Under the pieces are notes generated by a model. The model ran no database searches. It was not told the origin of the DNA and was given only the letters and a program-made list of their open reading frames with translations. The position numbers were made by a program, and so were the translations under genes. Below, piece after piece: positions 31,092-39,005 of a DNA stretch of 43,209 nucleotides (within the stretch, counting starts at the first letter, position 1; the number at the start of each line of letters is the position of its first letter). The stretch is from an uncultured Oscillospiraceae bacterium (GTDB taxonomy: Bacteria; Bacillota; Clostridia; Oscillospirales; Oscillospiraceae): positions 1 through 43,209 of the forward strand of contig CAAFPE010000007.1 in NCBI GenBank assembly GCA_900764755.1. Reading direction: 5' to 3'.

Positions 31092-31853
31092 ATGGAATGT
31101 GTCAAACGCTTGCTGGTCGCGGACGCGAGCCAGGAGTTTCGCTGTCATCTGGTGGAATCCTTTCAGAACGAACCAGATATGGAGGTCATCGGTGAGACCG
31201 GTGACGGCCTCCAGCTGCTGGAGCTGACCCAGACGCTGCTCCCCGATGTGATCGTGATGGAGATGGTGCTGTCCGGCCTGGACGGTCTGGAGGTGCTGGA
31301 GCGTCTGCGCGGCCTGTCCCTGGAGCGCCAGCCCAAGATCCTGGTGCTCTCCAGCTATGTCCGGGGGAGCATCGCCGACCTGGCCGCCGCCAACGGCGCC
31401 GACCACTACATGGTCAAGCCCTGCCGTTTCAGCACGATCTGCGCCCGCATCCGCCAGCTGACCACATTCGAGTCCCTGGAGCAGGACCGGAGCCGCTCCC
31501 ACAGCCTGGAGGCTATGGTGACCTCCATCATCCATGAGGTGGGCGTGCCTGCCCACATCAAGGGCTATCAGTATCTGCGGGAGGCCATCCTCATCGCCGT
31601 GGACGACATCGACGTCATCAACGCAGTCACCAAGGTCCTCTACCCCGAAGTGGCCAAGCGCTTTGGCACTACGGCCTCCCGGGTGGAGCGGGCCATCCGC
31701 CATGCCATCGAGGTGGCCTGGGACCGGGGGGACCTGGAGACGCTGCAAAAATACTTCGGATACACCGTCTCCAATGTCAAGGGGAAGCCCACCAACAGCG
31801 AGTTCATCGCCATGATCGCCGACCGCCTTCAGCTCCAGCGGAAGGAGGGCTGA
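31092..31853 (+). CDS. Spo0A-family regulator with Glu at the phosphorylation site
   Basis: The C-terminal half of this 253-residue protein is a near-perfect Spo0A DNA-binding domain (VTSIIHEVGVPAHIKGYQYL, TTASRVERAIRHAIEVAW, KPTNSEFIAMIADRL). The receiver half keeps D11, S87 (the Thr/Ser switch) and K109. The phospho-acceptor aspartate is Glu57 (PDVIVMEMVLSGLDGL) and the second acidic-pocket aspartate is Ala12. Phosphorylation in the usual way is therefore not expected. The usual spoIVB neighbour is absent. GGAGAGAGG precedes the ATG. Either it is a paralogue that acts without a phosphorelay, or a specialised Spo0A. Confidence 0.9.
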   Translation: MECVKRLLVADASQEFRCHLVESFQNEPDMEVIGETGDGLQLLELTQTLLPDVIVMEMVLSGLDGLEVLERLRGLSLERQPKILVLSSYVRGSIADLAAANGADHYMVKPCRFSTICARIRQLTTFESLEQDRSRSHSLEAMVTSIIHEVGVPAHIKGYQYLREAILIAVDDIDVINAVTKVLYPEVAKRFGTTASRVERAIRHAIEVAWDRGDLETLQKYFGYTVSNVKGKPTNSEFIAMIADRLQLQRKEG

Positions 31854-31869
31854 CCCGCCCAGCCGCCCC

Positions 31870-31898
31870 TTGTCTTTTTTCTCCACTCCGGGTATAAT
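31870..31898 (+). promoter_or_regulatory. Promoter of the TSCPD-domain gene
   Basis: TTGTCT (31870-31875) and a perfect TATAAT (31893-31898) are 17 bases apart, between the Spo0A-like gene and the small TSCPD gene. Confidence 0.75.
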
Positions 31899-31952
31899 GG
31901 TGGAAAGCCGGTCCGCCGGCCCCATTTTTTCTCCATAAGGAGCGGTTTCGAT

Positions 31953-32198
31953 ATGACCATTCAGTACACACCCAGGGGGGTCTGCTCCCGGTCCTTCACC
32001 ATTCAGGTGGAGGACGGCCTCATCCAGTCCGTCCAGGTAGTGGGCGGGTGCAGCGGCAACCTTCAGGGCATCTCCATGCTGCTGAAGGGGATGCCGGTGG
32101 AGGAGGCCATCCAGCGGATGGAGGGCATCCGCTGCGGCAGCAAGGCCACCTCCTGCCCGGACCAGCTGGCCCAGGCACTGAAGCAGGCCCAGGGCTGA
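31953..32198 (+). CDS. TSCPD-domain protein (TIGR03905 type)
   Basis: The 81-residue protein matches the small family found in anaerobes and named for the TSCPD motif, present here near the C-terminus (GSKATSCPDQLAQAL). Other conserved pieces are YTPRGVCSRSFTIQV and VVGGCSGNLQGISML. The family is related to the C-terminal part of some B12-dependent ribonucleotide reductases, but the free-standing form has no proven function. It has its own promoter and a terminator after it. AAGGAGCG precedes the ATG. Confidence 0.88.
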   Translation: MTIQYTPRGVCSRSFTIQVEDGLIQSVQVVGGCSGNLQGISMLLKGMPVEEAIQRMEGIRCGSKATSCPDQLAQALKQAQG

Positions 32199-32248
32199 GC
32201 CCATCGCGTTTCCGGACGTGAAGCTATGCCAGGACTTTTTGACAAAAT

Positions 32249-32298
32249 GAGCCGCTGTCCCTCTGGTTCCCGTTGGACCGGAGGGACAGCGGCTCTTT
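32249..32298. terminator. Bidirectional terminator between TSCPD and MBL genes
   Basis: GAGCCGCTGTCCCTC (32249-32263) pairs perfectly with GAGGGACAGCGGCTC (32281-32295). TTT follows on the plus strand and ATTTTGTC on the minus strand. Confidence 0.85.
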
Positions 32299-32306
32299 GT
32301 ATCCCG

Positions 32307-33152
32307 TTATTCCAGAGTCACGCACAGGCCGGTGGTGAGGGCCTGGATCCCCTCACCCAGGCGGTCCTTCAACAGCGCAAAGGCTGCCTGGCCGGTGCAG
32401 TGGCCTGTGTAGATCTGCTCCACACCCTCCGACACCAGGGCGTCAGCCACCGACAGTGCATACTCCGGAGTACAATTCATTCCGCTGTCCGCCTTGGCAC
32501 TGAACAGATGCAGTCCGCCGAACACAGCGTACACCGGTCTGCCCAGCTGTTCCTTCACCCCGCGGACGATGTTGACGATCCCCCCGTGGGAGCAGGAGTT
32601 GAACAGTACCAGGCCCCGGCTGCCCTCCAGCACCAGGGAGTGCTCATGGGAGAAGTCATCTGGGACAAATCCGCCCGCCTCCTCCTGACGCAGCAGGTTC
32701 GTCTCCCGGCTGGCAAAGGGGCCGCCATGGACAGACTCGGGTACCAGCCACGCCCCGTCAAAGAGTTGGAACAGCCCCTCCGGCGTCTCAAACCGGTCCC
32801 GCTGGCCCTCCCACAGCTCCCGACTGACCCCAATGAACCGGGGCTCCCCCATAGAGGTGGAGAAATAGGCCCCGCCGGCAGAGGGGCGGGCGTATACCTT
32901 CGCGTGGTCGTTGCAGGCAAAGAAGCGGCCCAGGCCGCCGGCGTGGTCATAATGTCCGTGGGACAGCACCGCCGTGTCCACCTGTCCCAGGTCCACCCCC
33001 AGGGCGGCGGCGTTGTCGGCGAAGCTGCCCGAGGCGCCCGCGTCCAGCAGGATCGCCTTCCCCCGGTGCTCCACATAAAAGGACAGCCCGTGCTCCGCCG
33101 CCAGACAGGAGCCCTCCGGCGCAGTGTTCTCAATCAAAACGACGATCTTCAT
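32307..33152 (-). CDS. MBL-fold metallo-hydrolase
   Basis: The 281-residue protein has the metal-binding SHGHYDHAGGL motif (H65, H67, D69, H70) and a later FNSCSHGG with the next histidine, followed by FGGLHLF. This arrangement is that of the COG1237 group (dihydropterin-type metallo-beta-lactamase-fold enzymes), whose true substrates are mostly unknown. It starts 11 bases after the MATE gene stop with AGGAGG in the gap, so the two are co-transcribed. It is the last gene of the minus-strand run 36360-32307. Confidence 0.88.
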   Translation of the reverse strand: MKIVVLIENTAPEGSCLAAEHGLSFYVEHRGKAILLDAGASGSFADNAAALGVDLGQVDTAVLSHGHYDHAGGLGRFFACNDHAKVYARPSAGGAYFSTSMGEPRFIGVSRELWEGQRDRFETPEGLFQLFDGAWLVPESVHGGPFASRETNLLRQEEAGGFVPDDFSHEHSLVLEGSRGLVLFNSCSHGGIVNIVRGVKEQLGRPVYAVFGGLHLFSAKADSGMNCTPEYALSVADALVSEGVEQIYTGHCTGQAAFALLKDRLGEGIQALTTGLCVTLE

Positions 33153-33163
33153 GATAGTTCCTC

Positions 33164-34555
33164 CTATTCATCAATGGCGTTGATCTGAGTCAGGTCGTGG
33201 ATCCACTTTCCGGAGCGCAGCCGCCACATTCCAAGGAAAGACTTCACCAGGGATTCTCCGCTCATGGCCAGATAGACCCACAGGATGTCCAGCCGCAGCA
33301 CGATCCCCGCCAGAGCGGCCAGAGGGATGGCTACCAGCCACAGGGGGCCCAGGTCGATGAGGCTGGCCGCCTGGACATCTCCTCCTCCCCGGAGCACCCC
33401 CACGATGGTGCAGTGGTTGAAATCACGCACCGGCATGAGAAGGCCCTGTACCGTCATCATCATGGTGGCGATGGCGCAGGCCCGGGGGGACAGGTGGAAC
33501 AGGGGGAAAAACCACACCGGGGCGGCCAGATGGGTAAACATCAGGAGCAGCACCCCCAGGCTGCCGCCGGCCAGAGCGGCCAGGGTATTCAGGGCCAGGC
33601 CCACCTCATACACCTGGTGGGAGCGGCCCGCGCCGATCTCCCGGCCGATGAGGATGGAGGCCGTACCAGAGATCCCGATGGCGAACACCAGACACAGCTT
33701 CTCCACATTTCCTGCGATGGTGTAGGCGGCCAGGATCTCTGTACTCCCCGCCATGTGTCCCATGATGGTAGGGAAGATAGAGGTGCCAAGGCCCCACAGG
33801 GTCTCATTGCACACCACTGGACCGCTGCACGCCACGAACTTCCGGGCCATCTGCCCCCCGGGGCGCAGGAACAGCCGGAAGTCAAAGCGGAAGGTCCGGG
33901 TACGGACGATATGGACCAGGACGATGGAAAACTCCACCATCCGGGCGATCAGGGTGGCCAGCGCCGCGCCGGTCACCCCCAGGGCAGGGGCCCCCAGCTT
34001 GCCGAAAATGAGCACCCAGTTCAAAAAGGTGTTGATCCCCATGGAGACCGCCAGAATGTACATCCCCAGCCGGGGGCGCTCCATGCTCCGCCATGTGGCA
34101 AGGTACACCAGGGTCATCCCATTGAACACATAGGACAGCCCGATGAGCCGCCCGTACTCCGCCGCCAAAGCCACCACCTCCGGCTCGTTGCCGAACAGGC
34201 TCAGGAAGGGGACGGGGAACAGGAGGAGCACCAGGGCAAAGGTGACCGAGACCAGGTTCACCGCCCACAGAGCCACTCCGATCACCCGGTTGATGGCCTC
34301 CCGGTCCCCTTTCCCCCAGTACTGGCTGATGAGGACGGTGGAGCCGCTCTGTACGCCGAAGAAAAACAGCTGCACCACAAAAATTGGGATATTGGCCAGG
34401 GCCACTCCGGCCATAGGGGCCTCCCCCAGCATCCCCACCATGAAGGTATCCGCCATAGCCAGGGTGCTGGTGATGAGGTTTTGCAGGATCATGGGGGCGG
34501 CCAGACCCACCACCCGTCGGTAGAAGCCGGGACCCCGGCGCAGGTATGCAAACAC
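33164..34555 (-). CDS. MATE-family efflux transporter
   Basis: The 463-residue protein has about twelve membrane helices and the MATE opening VVGLAAPMILQNLITSTLAM followed by ADTFMVGMLGEAPMAGVALA. These transporters export drugs or metabolites in exchange for Na+ or H+. The start is a GTG at 34555 with AAGGAGG 6 bases upstream; the open frame further upstream is ignored. It lies between the cysteine desulfurase-like gene and the MBL gene. Its substrate is not known. Confidence 0.93.
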   Translation of the reverse strand: MFAYLRRGPGFYRRVVGLAAPMILQNLITSTLAMADTFMVGMLGEAPMAGVALANIPIFVVQLFFFGVQSGSTVLISQYWGKGDREAINRVIGVALWAVNLVSVTFALVLLLFPVPFLSLFGNEPEVVALAAEYGRLIGLSYVFNGMTLVYLATWRSMERPRLGMYILAVSMGINTFLNWVLIFGKLGAPALGVTGAALATLIARMVEFSIVLVHIVRTRTFRFDFRLFLRPGGQMARKFVACSGPVVCNETLWGLGTSIFPTIMGHMAGSTEILAAYTIAGNVEKLCLVFAIGISGTASILIGREIGAGRSHQVYEVGLALNTLAALAGGSLGVLLLMFTHLAAPVWFFPLFHLSPRACAIATMMMTVQGLLMPVRDFNHCTIVGVLRGGGDVQAASLIDLGPLWLVAIPLAALAGIVLRLDILWVYLAMSGESLVKSFLGMWRLRSGKWIHDLTQINAIDE

Positions 34556-34646
34556 AAAACTCCTCCTTGTTTCATGCCGGCGGACAGGCCGGCGCAGTGA
34601 TAAAAATACCCGGGTGCTCCAGGGTGGGAGAACTCGGGCATGGGCT

Positions 34647-35786
34647 TCAGGACAGGGTGGGGAACAGCTGCTCCCTGGCGGCCCGCAGGCCGTCTGCCAA
34701 GGCGTCCACATCCTGCTGTGTGGTGTCATAGGAAAAGCTGATGCGCAGAGCCCCGTCTAAATCGCACTTGGGCAGCTTGAGGGCGGCGTACACATGGCTG
34801 GGCTTCCCCTTGTGGCAGGCGGAGCCGGAGGAGAGGCAGATTCCCCGGTCGCTGAGGAAGCGGACGATCACCTCACTCTTATATCCGGGGAGGGTCACCG
34901 CCAGAATGTGGGGGGCCGTCCCACTCCCGATGGGTTTCAGCCCGGGGACCGCCTCCCGCAGCCGGGCCAGGGTCTCCGCCTTCAGTGCGGCCATGTGTTG
35001 GATGTCCGCCTCCTGGGTGGCCGCCCCTGCCCGAACAGCTGCGGCAAAGGCCGCGATTTGGGCGGTAGCCTCTGTGCCGGAGCGCAGACCCTCCTCCTGG
35101 CCGCCGCCCCGGATCAGGGGGGGCAGCTTCAGCCCCCGGCGGATATACAGGGCTCCGATGCCTTTCGGGGCGTGGATCTTGTGCCCGCTCACAGTCAGCA
35201 GATCCACGCCCAGTTCCGCCGGGGTGAATGGGATCTTTAGAAAGCCCTGTACCCCGTCGCAGTGGATCAGGGCGGAGCTGCCCCGCCGCCGGATCAGCTG
35301 AGCGGCTTGGGCCACCGGCAGTACGGTACCCAGCTCGTTGTTCACCAGCATCATGGACACCAGCGCCGTGTCCGGCCGCAAGGCGGCCTCCAGCTCCTCC
35401 AGAGAGATGTTTCCCTCCCGGTCGGGACGGAGGTAGGTCACCTCATACCCCTGCCGCTCCAGTTCCCGGCAGGGCTCCAGTACCGCAGCGTGCTCGATGG
35501 CGGTGGTGATGATGTGGCGTCCCCGACGCTTTCCAAGCTCCACCGCCCCACGAATGGCCCAGTTATCCCCCTCAGAGCCACAGGAGGTGAAGAACACCTC
35601 CTCCGGCCGGCAGCCAAGGCCGGCGGCTATGTCTCCGCGCCAGCCGGCCACCCGGGCCGCAGCCTCCCGGCCCAGGGCATAGCGGGAGGAGGGGTTGCCC
35701 CACCCCTCTGTCATAGCCTCCACAGCGGCCTGGACCGCCTCCGGGCGGACCGGGGTGGTGGCTGCATTGTCAAAATAGTGGATCAA
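34647..35786 (-). CDS. Cysteine desulfurase-like PLP enzyme (NifS/IscS class V)
   Basis: The 379-residue protein has the class V features: YFDNAATTP, the EHAA histidine (H99), the PLP lysine in SGHKIHAPKG (K203) and a mobile-loop cysteine in SSGSACHKG (C324). It would take sulfur from cysteine for Fe-S or thiolated tRNA. The start is a TTG at 35786 with GAGGTG 7 bases upstream. There is no neighbouring iscU, thiI or mnmA, so the acceptor is unknown. It follows dCMP deaminase by 76 bases on the same strand. Confidence 0.92.
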   Translation of the reverse strand: MIHYFDNAATTPVRPEAVQAAVEAMTEGWGNPSSRYALGREAAARVAGWRGDIAAGLGCRPEEVFFTSCGSEGDNWAIRGAVELGKRRGRHIITTAIEHAAVLEPCRELERQGYEVTYLRPDREGNISLEELEAALRPDTALVSMMLVNNELGTVLPVAQAAQLIRRRGSSALIHCDGVQGFLKIPFTPAELGVDLLTVSGHKIHAPKGIGALYIRRGLKLPPLIRGGGQEEGLRSGTEATAQIAAFAAAVRAGAATQEADIQHMAALKAETLARLREAVPGLKPIGSGTAPHILAVTLPGYKSEVIVRFLSDRGICLSSGSACHKGKPSHVYAALKLPKCDLDGALRISFSYDTTQQDVDALADGLRAAREQLFPTLS

Positions 35787-35862
35787 CGCTGTTCACCTCT
35801 TTCAGTCCTGTCCATTCTATGCTCCGCCCTAGGGAAAGTCAAGCAGACAGGCCTCTTCGCCG

Positions 35863-36360
35863 TTACTCACCGTCTGCCATCAGCGGCCGGGGGAGAGAGT
35901 CGTCCTCCCGGACCCAGTCCTCCACATGGACCACGCTGTACTCCGTCTCCGTATTCCGGATGACCACCCGCTCGATCCCGGCGTTAATGATCAGCCGGCG
36001 GCACATGGCGCAGGAGGTGGCGTCGTGGAGCAGTTCACCGGTCTTGGCCTCCCGGCCGGCCAGGTACAGAGTGGAGCCCAGGGTATCCCGGCGGGCGGCG
36101 GAGATGATGGCGTTCATCTCCGCGTGGACCGAGCGGCACAGCTCATACCGCTCGCCGCTGGGGACCCGCATAGCCTCCCGGGTGCAGCAGCCCAGATCCA
36201 TGCAGTTCTTCCGGCCCCGGGGAGCCCCGTTATAGCCGGTGGAAACAATCTCGTCATTCTTCACGATGATGGCCCCATAGCACCGGCGCAGGCAGGTGGA
36301 GCGCTCCAGCACGGTCTCCGCAATGTCCAGATAGTAATTTTCTTTATCGATGCGTCTCAT
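35863..36360 (-). CDS. dCMP deaminase / ComEB-like deaminase
   Basis: The 165-residue protein has the cytidine/deoxycytidylate deaminase zinc site: HAEMN (H79, E81) and CAMC (C117, C120). It also shows the dCMP deaminase features GYNGAPRG and GCCTREAMRV. The reaction gives dUMP for thymidylate synthesis. The start at 36360 follows GGGAGGG at 8 bases; the longer frame upstream runs through the promoter and is rejected. It is the first gene of the minus-strand run. Confidence 0.93.
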   Translation of the reverse strand: MRRIDKENYYLDIAETVLERSTCLRRCYGAIIVKNDEIVSTGYNGAPRGRKNCMDLGCCTREAMRVPSGERYELCRSVHAEMNAIISAARRDTLGSTLYLAGREAKTGELLHDATSCAMCRRLIINAGIERVVIRNTETEYSVVHVEDWVREDDSLPRPLMADGE

Positions 36361-36396
36361 GTCGCGTCCCTCCCAGGCAGTAAGGTTTCTGCTGGC

Positions 36397-36425
36397 AGTA
36401 TAGCGTATTTTTTCCCCCCTGGCAA
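36397..36425 (-). promoter_or_regulatory. Promoter of the dCMP deaminase gene
   Basis: On the minus strand TTGCCA (36420-36425) and TATACT (36397-36402) are 17 bases apart. The same run of four minus-strand genes (to 32307) could be read from it. Confidence 0.75.
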
Positions 36426-36426
36426 G

Positions 36427-36450
36427 AAAAACCCGGCCCAAAACCGGGCT
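36427..36450 (-). terminator. Terminator-like hairpin upstream of the dCMP deaminase promoter
   Basis: CCCGG (36432-36436) and CCGGG (36444-36448) form a small GC stem followed by five T on the minus strand. It sits just upstream of the promoter and could block read-through. Confidence 0.35.
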
Positions 36451-36518
36451 TTCCGGCCCAACAGCCCCGGATCCGGCCCTGTCAGGGCACAATTTACATT
36501 TTGTTTACGATTGATTTC

Positions 36519-36547
36519 TTGACGTTCCGTGCCTTGCGCGCTATGAT
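36519..36547 (+). promoter_or_regulatory. Promoter of the membrane zinc-ribbon gene
   Basis: TTGACG (36519-36524) and TATGAT (36542-36547) are separated by 17 bases. The start of transcription would be about 70 bases before the ATG. Confidence 0.8.
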
Positions 36548-36622
36548 ACGTTATAAATAAGAATCTGAAAAAACGGGGTGGGAGGTTTGCCCTGTTTTTC
36601 CCCCGCGCGAGGAGGCACCCAC

Positions 36623-37018
36623 ATGATTCGAAACGCGATCCAACGCTTTATGTATGGCCGATACGGCAATGATCAGTTGAATGTTGGCCTGATGGTCCTG
36701 TATCTGGTTCTGTATCTGCTCTATTGGCTCACCAGCGCAGAACTGCTGTACTGGGGCTCCACGGTGGTGCTGTTCACCGCCCTGTTCCGCCTGTTGTCCC
36801 GCAGCCATGGGAAGAGACGCGCGGAGAACGCTAGATTTTTACAGGCATTTGGTCCCTTCCTGAAGTGGTACCGCCTGCGCCGCACCATCCGTCAGGATAA
36901 GGAGCACTGCTACTTCAAGTGTCCCAACTGCGGCCAGCAGCTCCGGGTCCCCCGGGGAAAGGGCAAGATCACCGTCACCTGCCGGGGTTGCGGCGCCTCC
37001 TTTGAGGAGAAAAGCTGA
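36623..37018 (+). CDS. Small membrane protein with C-terminal zinc ribbon
   Basis: The 131-residue protein has two predicted membrane helices (LNVGLMVLYLVLYLLYWLT and LLYWGSTVVLFTALFRLLS), a basic cytosolic stretch, and a zinc ribbon near the C-terminus (CPNCGQQ and CRGCGAS). Similar zinc-ribbon membrane proteins are common in Clostridia without a known function. The ATG at 36623 follows GCGAGGAGG. It stands alone with a good promoter and terminator. Nothing more specific can be said. Confidence 0.8.
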   Translation: MIRNAIQRFMYGRYGNDQLNVGLMVLYLVLYLLYWLTSAELLYWGSTVVLFTALFRLLSRSHGKRRAENARFLQAFGPFLKWYRLRRTIRQDKEHCYFKCPNCGQQLRVPRGKGKITVTCRGCGASFEEKS

Positions 37019-37044
37019 TCCCCCGTCCCCAGTTTGTCCCTCCG

Positions 37045-37089
37045 CCGGAGACAGATCCCGTATATTCGGGGTCTGCCTCCGGTTTTTTT
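37045..37089 (+). terminator. Terminator of the zinc-ribbon gene
   Basis: CCGGAG-CAGA-CCCG pairs with CGGG-TCTG-CTCCGG (37045-37082), followed by seven T. Confidence 0.95.
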
Positions 37090-37154
37090 GCCCATTTCCC
37101 CCGCACAACGCCGGTTTTGCCCCAAAACCTATTCCAGTTTCGGGCAAGCTATGG

Positions 37155-37160
37155 TATACT
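37155..37160 (+). promoter_or_regulatory. Extended -10 element of the FAD protein gene
   Basis: TGGTATACT at 37152-37160 is an extended -10 (TGnTATACT). The -35 position (37132-37137, TTCCAG) is weak, as is usual for extended -10 promoters. Confidence 0.55.
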
Positions 37161-37221
37161 GATTAAAAGTCTGCCCGGCTGCCGGCCGGATCTATTTTGA
37201 GAAATGCAAGGAGAGAGATCC

Positions 37222-38613
37222 ATGAATCCGATCTATGACGTTGTCATCCTGGGCTGCGGCGAGGCTGGGATTTTCGCCGCCTATGAACTGGCCAGCCACC
37301 GTCCGGAGCTGAAGGTGCTGGCTCTGGACCAGGGGCGTGACATCTACCACCGCAGCTGCCCCATCGTGGCAGGGAAGGTGCGGGAGTGCATCCACTGCCC
37401 CGTGTGCGACACCATGTGCGGTTTCGGCGGGGCGGGCGCGTTTTCCGACGGAAAGTTCAACTTCACCACCCAGTTCGGCGGGTGGCTCACCGACTTCATG
37501 GAGCCCCGGCAGGTGATGGAGCTCATCGACTATGTGGACTCCATCAATGTGGCTCACGGCGCCACTGAGCAGGTTTTTTCCACCGAGACCGCAGAGGCCC
37601 GTGCCCTGGCCCGCCGGGCCCTGGGCTATGACCTGCACCTGCTTCAGGCCCGGTGCAAGCACTTGGGCACCGAAAACAACCTGCGCATCCTTCAGAACAT
37701 CTATGAGGGGCTGAAGGACAAGCTGGAGTTCCGCTTCAATACCGCCGTAGAGCACATCGCCCGAGACGGGGATGGCTTCCGCCTGACCCTGGAGAAGGGA
37801 GACGAGATCGCCTGCCGCCGGCTCATCGCCGCCCCCGGACGCTCCGGCGCGGAGTGGTTTTCCAACCAGTGCAAGGACCTGGGGCTGGAACTGCTGAACA
37901 ACCAGGTGGACATCGGGGTGCGGGTGGAGCTGCCCGCCGCCGTCTTTGAGCACATCACCGATGTGGTGTATGAATCCAAGCTGATCTACCGCACCAAGCA
38001 GTACGGCGACCAGGTGCGTACCTTCTGCATGAACCCCTACGGCCATGTGGTGGCCGAAAACGTGGAGGGCATCAACACCGTTAACGGCCACTCCTACGCC
38101 GACCCCAGCCTCCGCAGTGAGAACACCAACTTCGCCCTGCTGGTGAGCAACCGCTTCACCCAGCCCTTCAACGAGCCCTACCGCTACGGCAAGCACATTG
38201 CCTCCCTGTCCAATATGCTGGCCGGCGGCGTACTGGTCCAGCGCTTCGGCGACCTGGTGAAGGGGGTCCGCACCAACGAGCACCGGCTGGGCAAGTCCTT
38301 CACCCGGCCTACCCTTACCGCCGCCGTCCCAGGCGACCTGTCCCTGGCTCTCCCCAAGCGGCAGCTGGACGACATCATCGAGATGATCTACGTCCTGGAC
38401 AAGATTGCCCCGGGCACCGCCAACCACGACACCCTGCTCTACGGCGCGGAGGTGAAGTTCTACTCTGCCCGCCTTCAGCTCACTCCGGAGCTGGAGACCG
38501 CCATCCCCAATTTCTTTGCCGCCGGTGATGGCGCGGGTGTCACCCGCGGCCTTGCCCAGGCGGGGGCCTCCGGCGTCCAGGCGGCCCGGGCCATCCTCAA
38601 GCGTCTGGATTGA
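37222..38613 (+). CDS. FAD-dependent dehydrogenase (COG2509 type)
   Basis: The 463-residue flavoprotein has an N-terminal Rossmann motif GCGEAGIFAA and a second FAD contact near the C-terminus (NFFAAGDGAGVTRGLAQAG). Between them lies a cysteine cluster C56-x2-C59-x2-C62-x3-C66, followed by GFGGAGAFSDGKFN. The spacing is that of a ferredoxin [4Fe-4S] site. The family is widespread in anaerobes and is not characterised. The ATG at 37222 follows AAGGAGAGAG. No neighbours suggest a pathway. Confidence 0.88.
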   Translation: MNPIYDVVILGCGEAGIFAAYELASHRPELKVLALDQGRDIYHRSCPIVAGKVRECIHCPVCDTMCGFGGAGAFSDGKFNFTTQFGGWLTDFMEPRQVMELIDYVDSINVAHGATEQVFSTETAEARALARRALGYDLHLLQARCKHLGTENNLRILQNIYEGLKDKLEFRFNTAVEHIARDGDGFRLTLEKGDEIACRRLIAAPGRSGAEWFSNQCKDLGLELLNNQVDIGVRVELPAAVFEHITDVVYESKLIYRTKQYGDQVRTFCMNPYGHVVAENVEGINTVNGHSYADPSLRSENTNFALLVSNRFTQPFNEPYRYGKHIASLSNMLAGGVLVQRFGDLVKGVRTNEHRLGKSFTRPTLTAAVPGDLSLALPKRQLDDIIEMIYVLDKIAPGTANHDTLLYGAEVKFYSARLQLTPELETAIPNFFAAGDGAGVTRGLAQAGASGVQAARAILKRLD

Positions 38614-39005
38614 CCTGCCGCTCCTCAGCCCAGGGCTGCTGGAGTCTGAGGGCCGGTGCACCCCGGTGCGGCGGCCCTCCTGCATCTTTTCGACCATTTT
38701 CTGCGTCCGGTCATCTGACAGCGGGGCGCTTCCGCCGCACCCCTCTCTCCTTCTATCGAAAATGCCAAATGAAAAAACAGCGGAGGATCTGGCGGTCAAA
38801 TGCCGCGCTCCACAAGGGTTATCCACATTATCCACAGGGTTTTCCACATAGTATTATGTAAACATACAGATCAGAAACACAGAACCTTTTCGGGGGTTTC
38901 CGCCTGTCAAGGCTTTTTTGCACGATAATATTGACAAATCTTTATTTTGCAGGAAACTGGTCGGCCTCCGTCGCCGCCGCCGGTTTTCCACAGGAGGGAG
39001 TACAC
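38614..39005. promoter_or_regulatory. Gap with DnaA-box cluster upstream of mnmE
   Basis: No gene is supported in these 392 bases. TTATCCACA occurs at 38819-38827 and again at 38828-38836, then TTTTCCACA at 38840-38848 and at 38984-38992, all in one orientation. AT-rich sequence follows (38850-38870 and 38924-38950). A possible mnmE promoter is CTGTCA (38904-38909) with TAATAT (38926-38931). Confidence 0.6.

Noticed and set aside
34556..34646. Terminator between the cysteine desulfurase-like and MATE genes
   Set aside because: On the minus strand a TATTTTT tail is present, but the preceding CCCG/CGGG pairing is only four bases with a long loop, too weak to call.
38819..38992. Chromosomal replication origin
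   Set aside because: The DnaA boxes are real, but dnaA, dnaN, rpmH and mnmG are absent and the ribosomal superoperon points toward the site, which is the wrong direction for an origin-proximal cluster.
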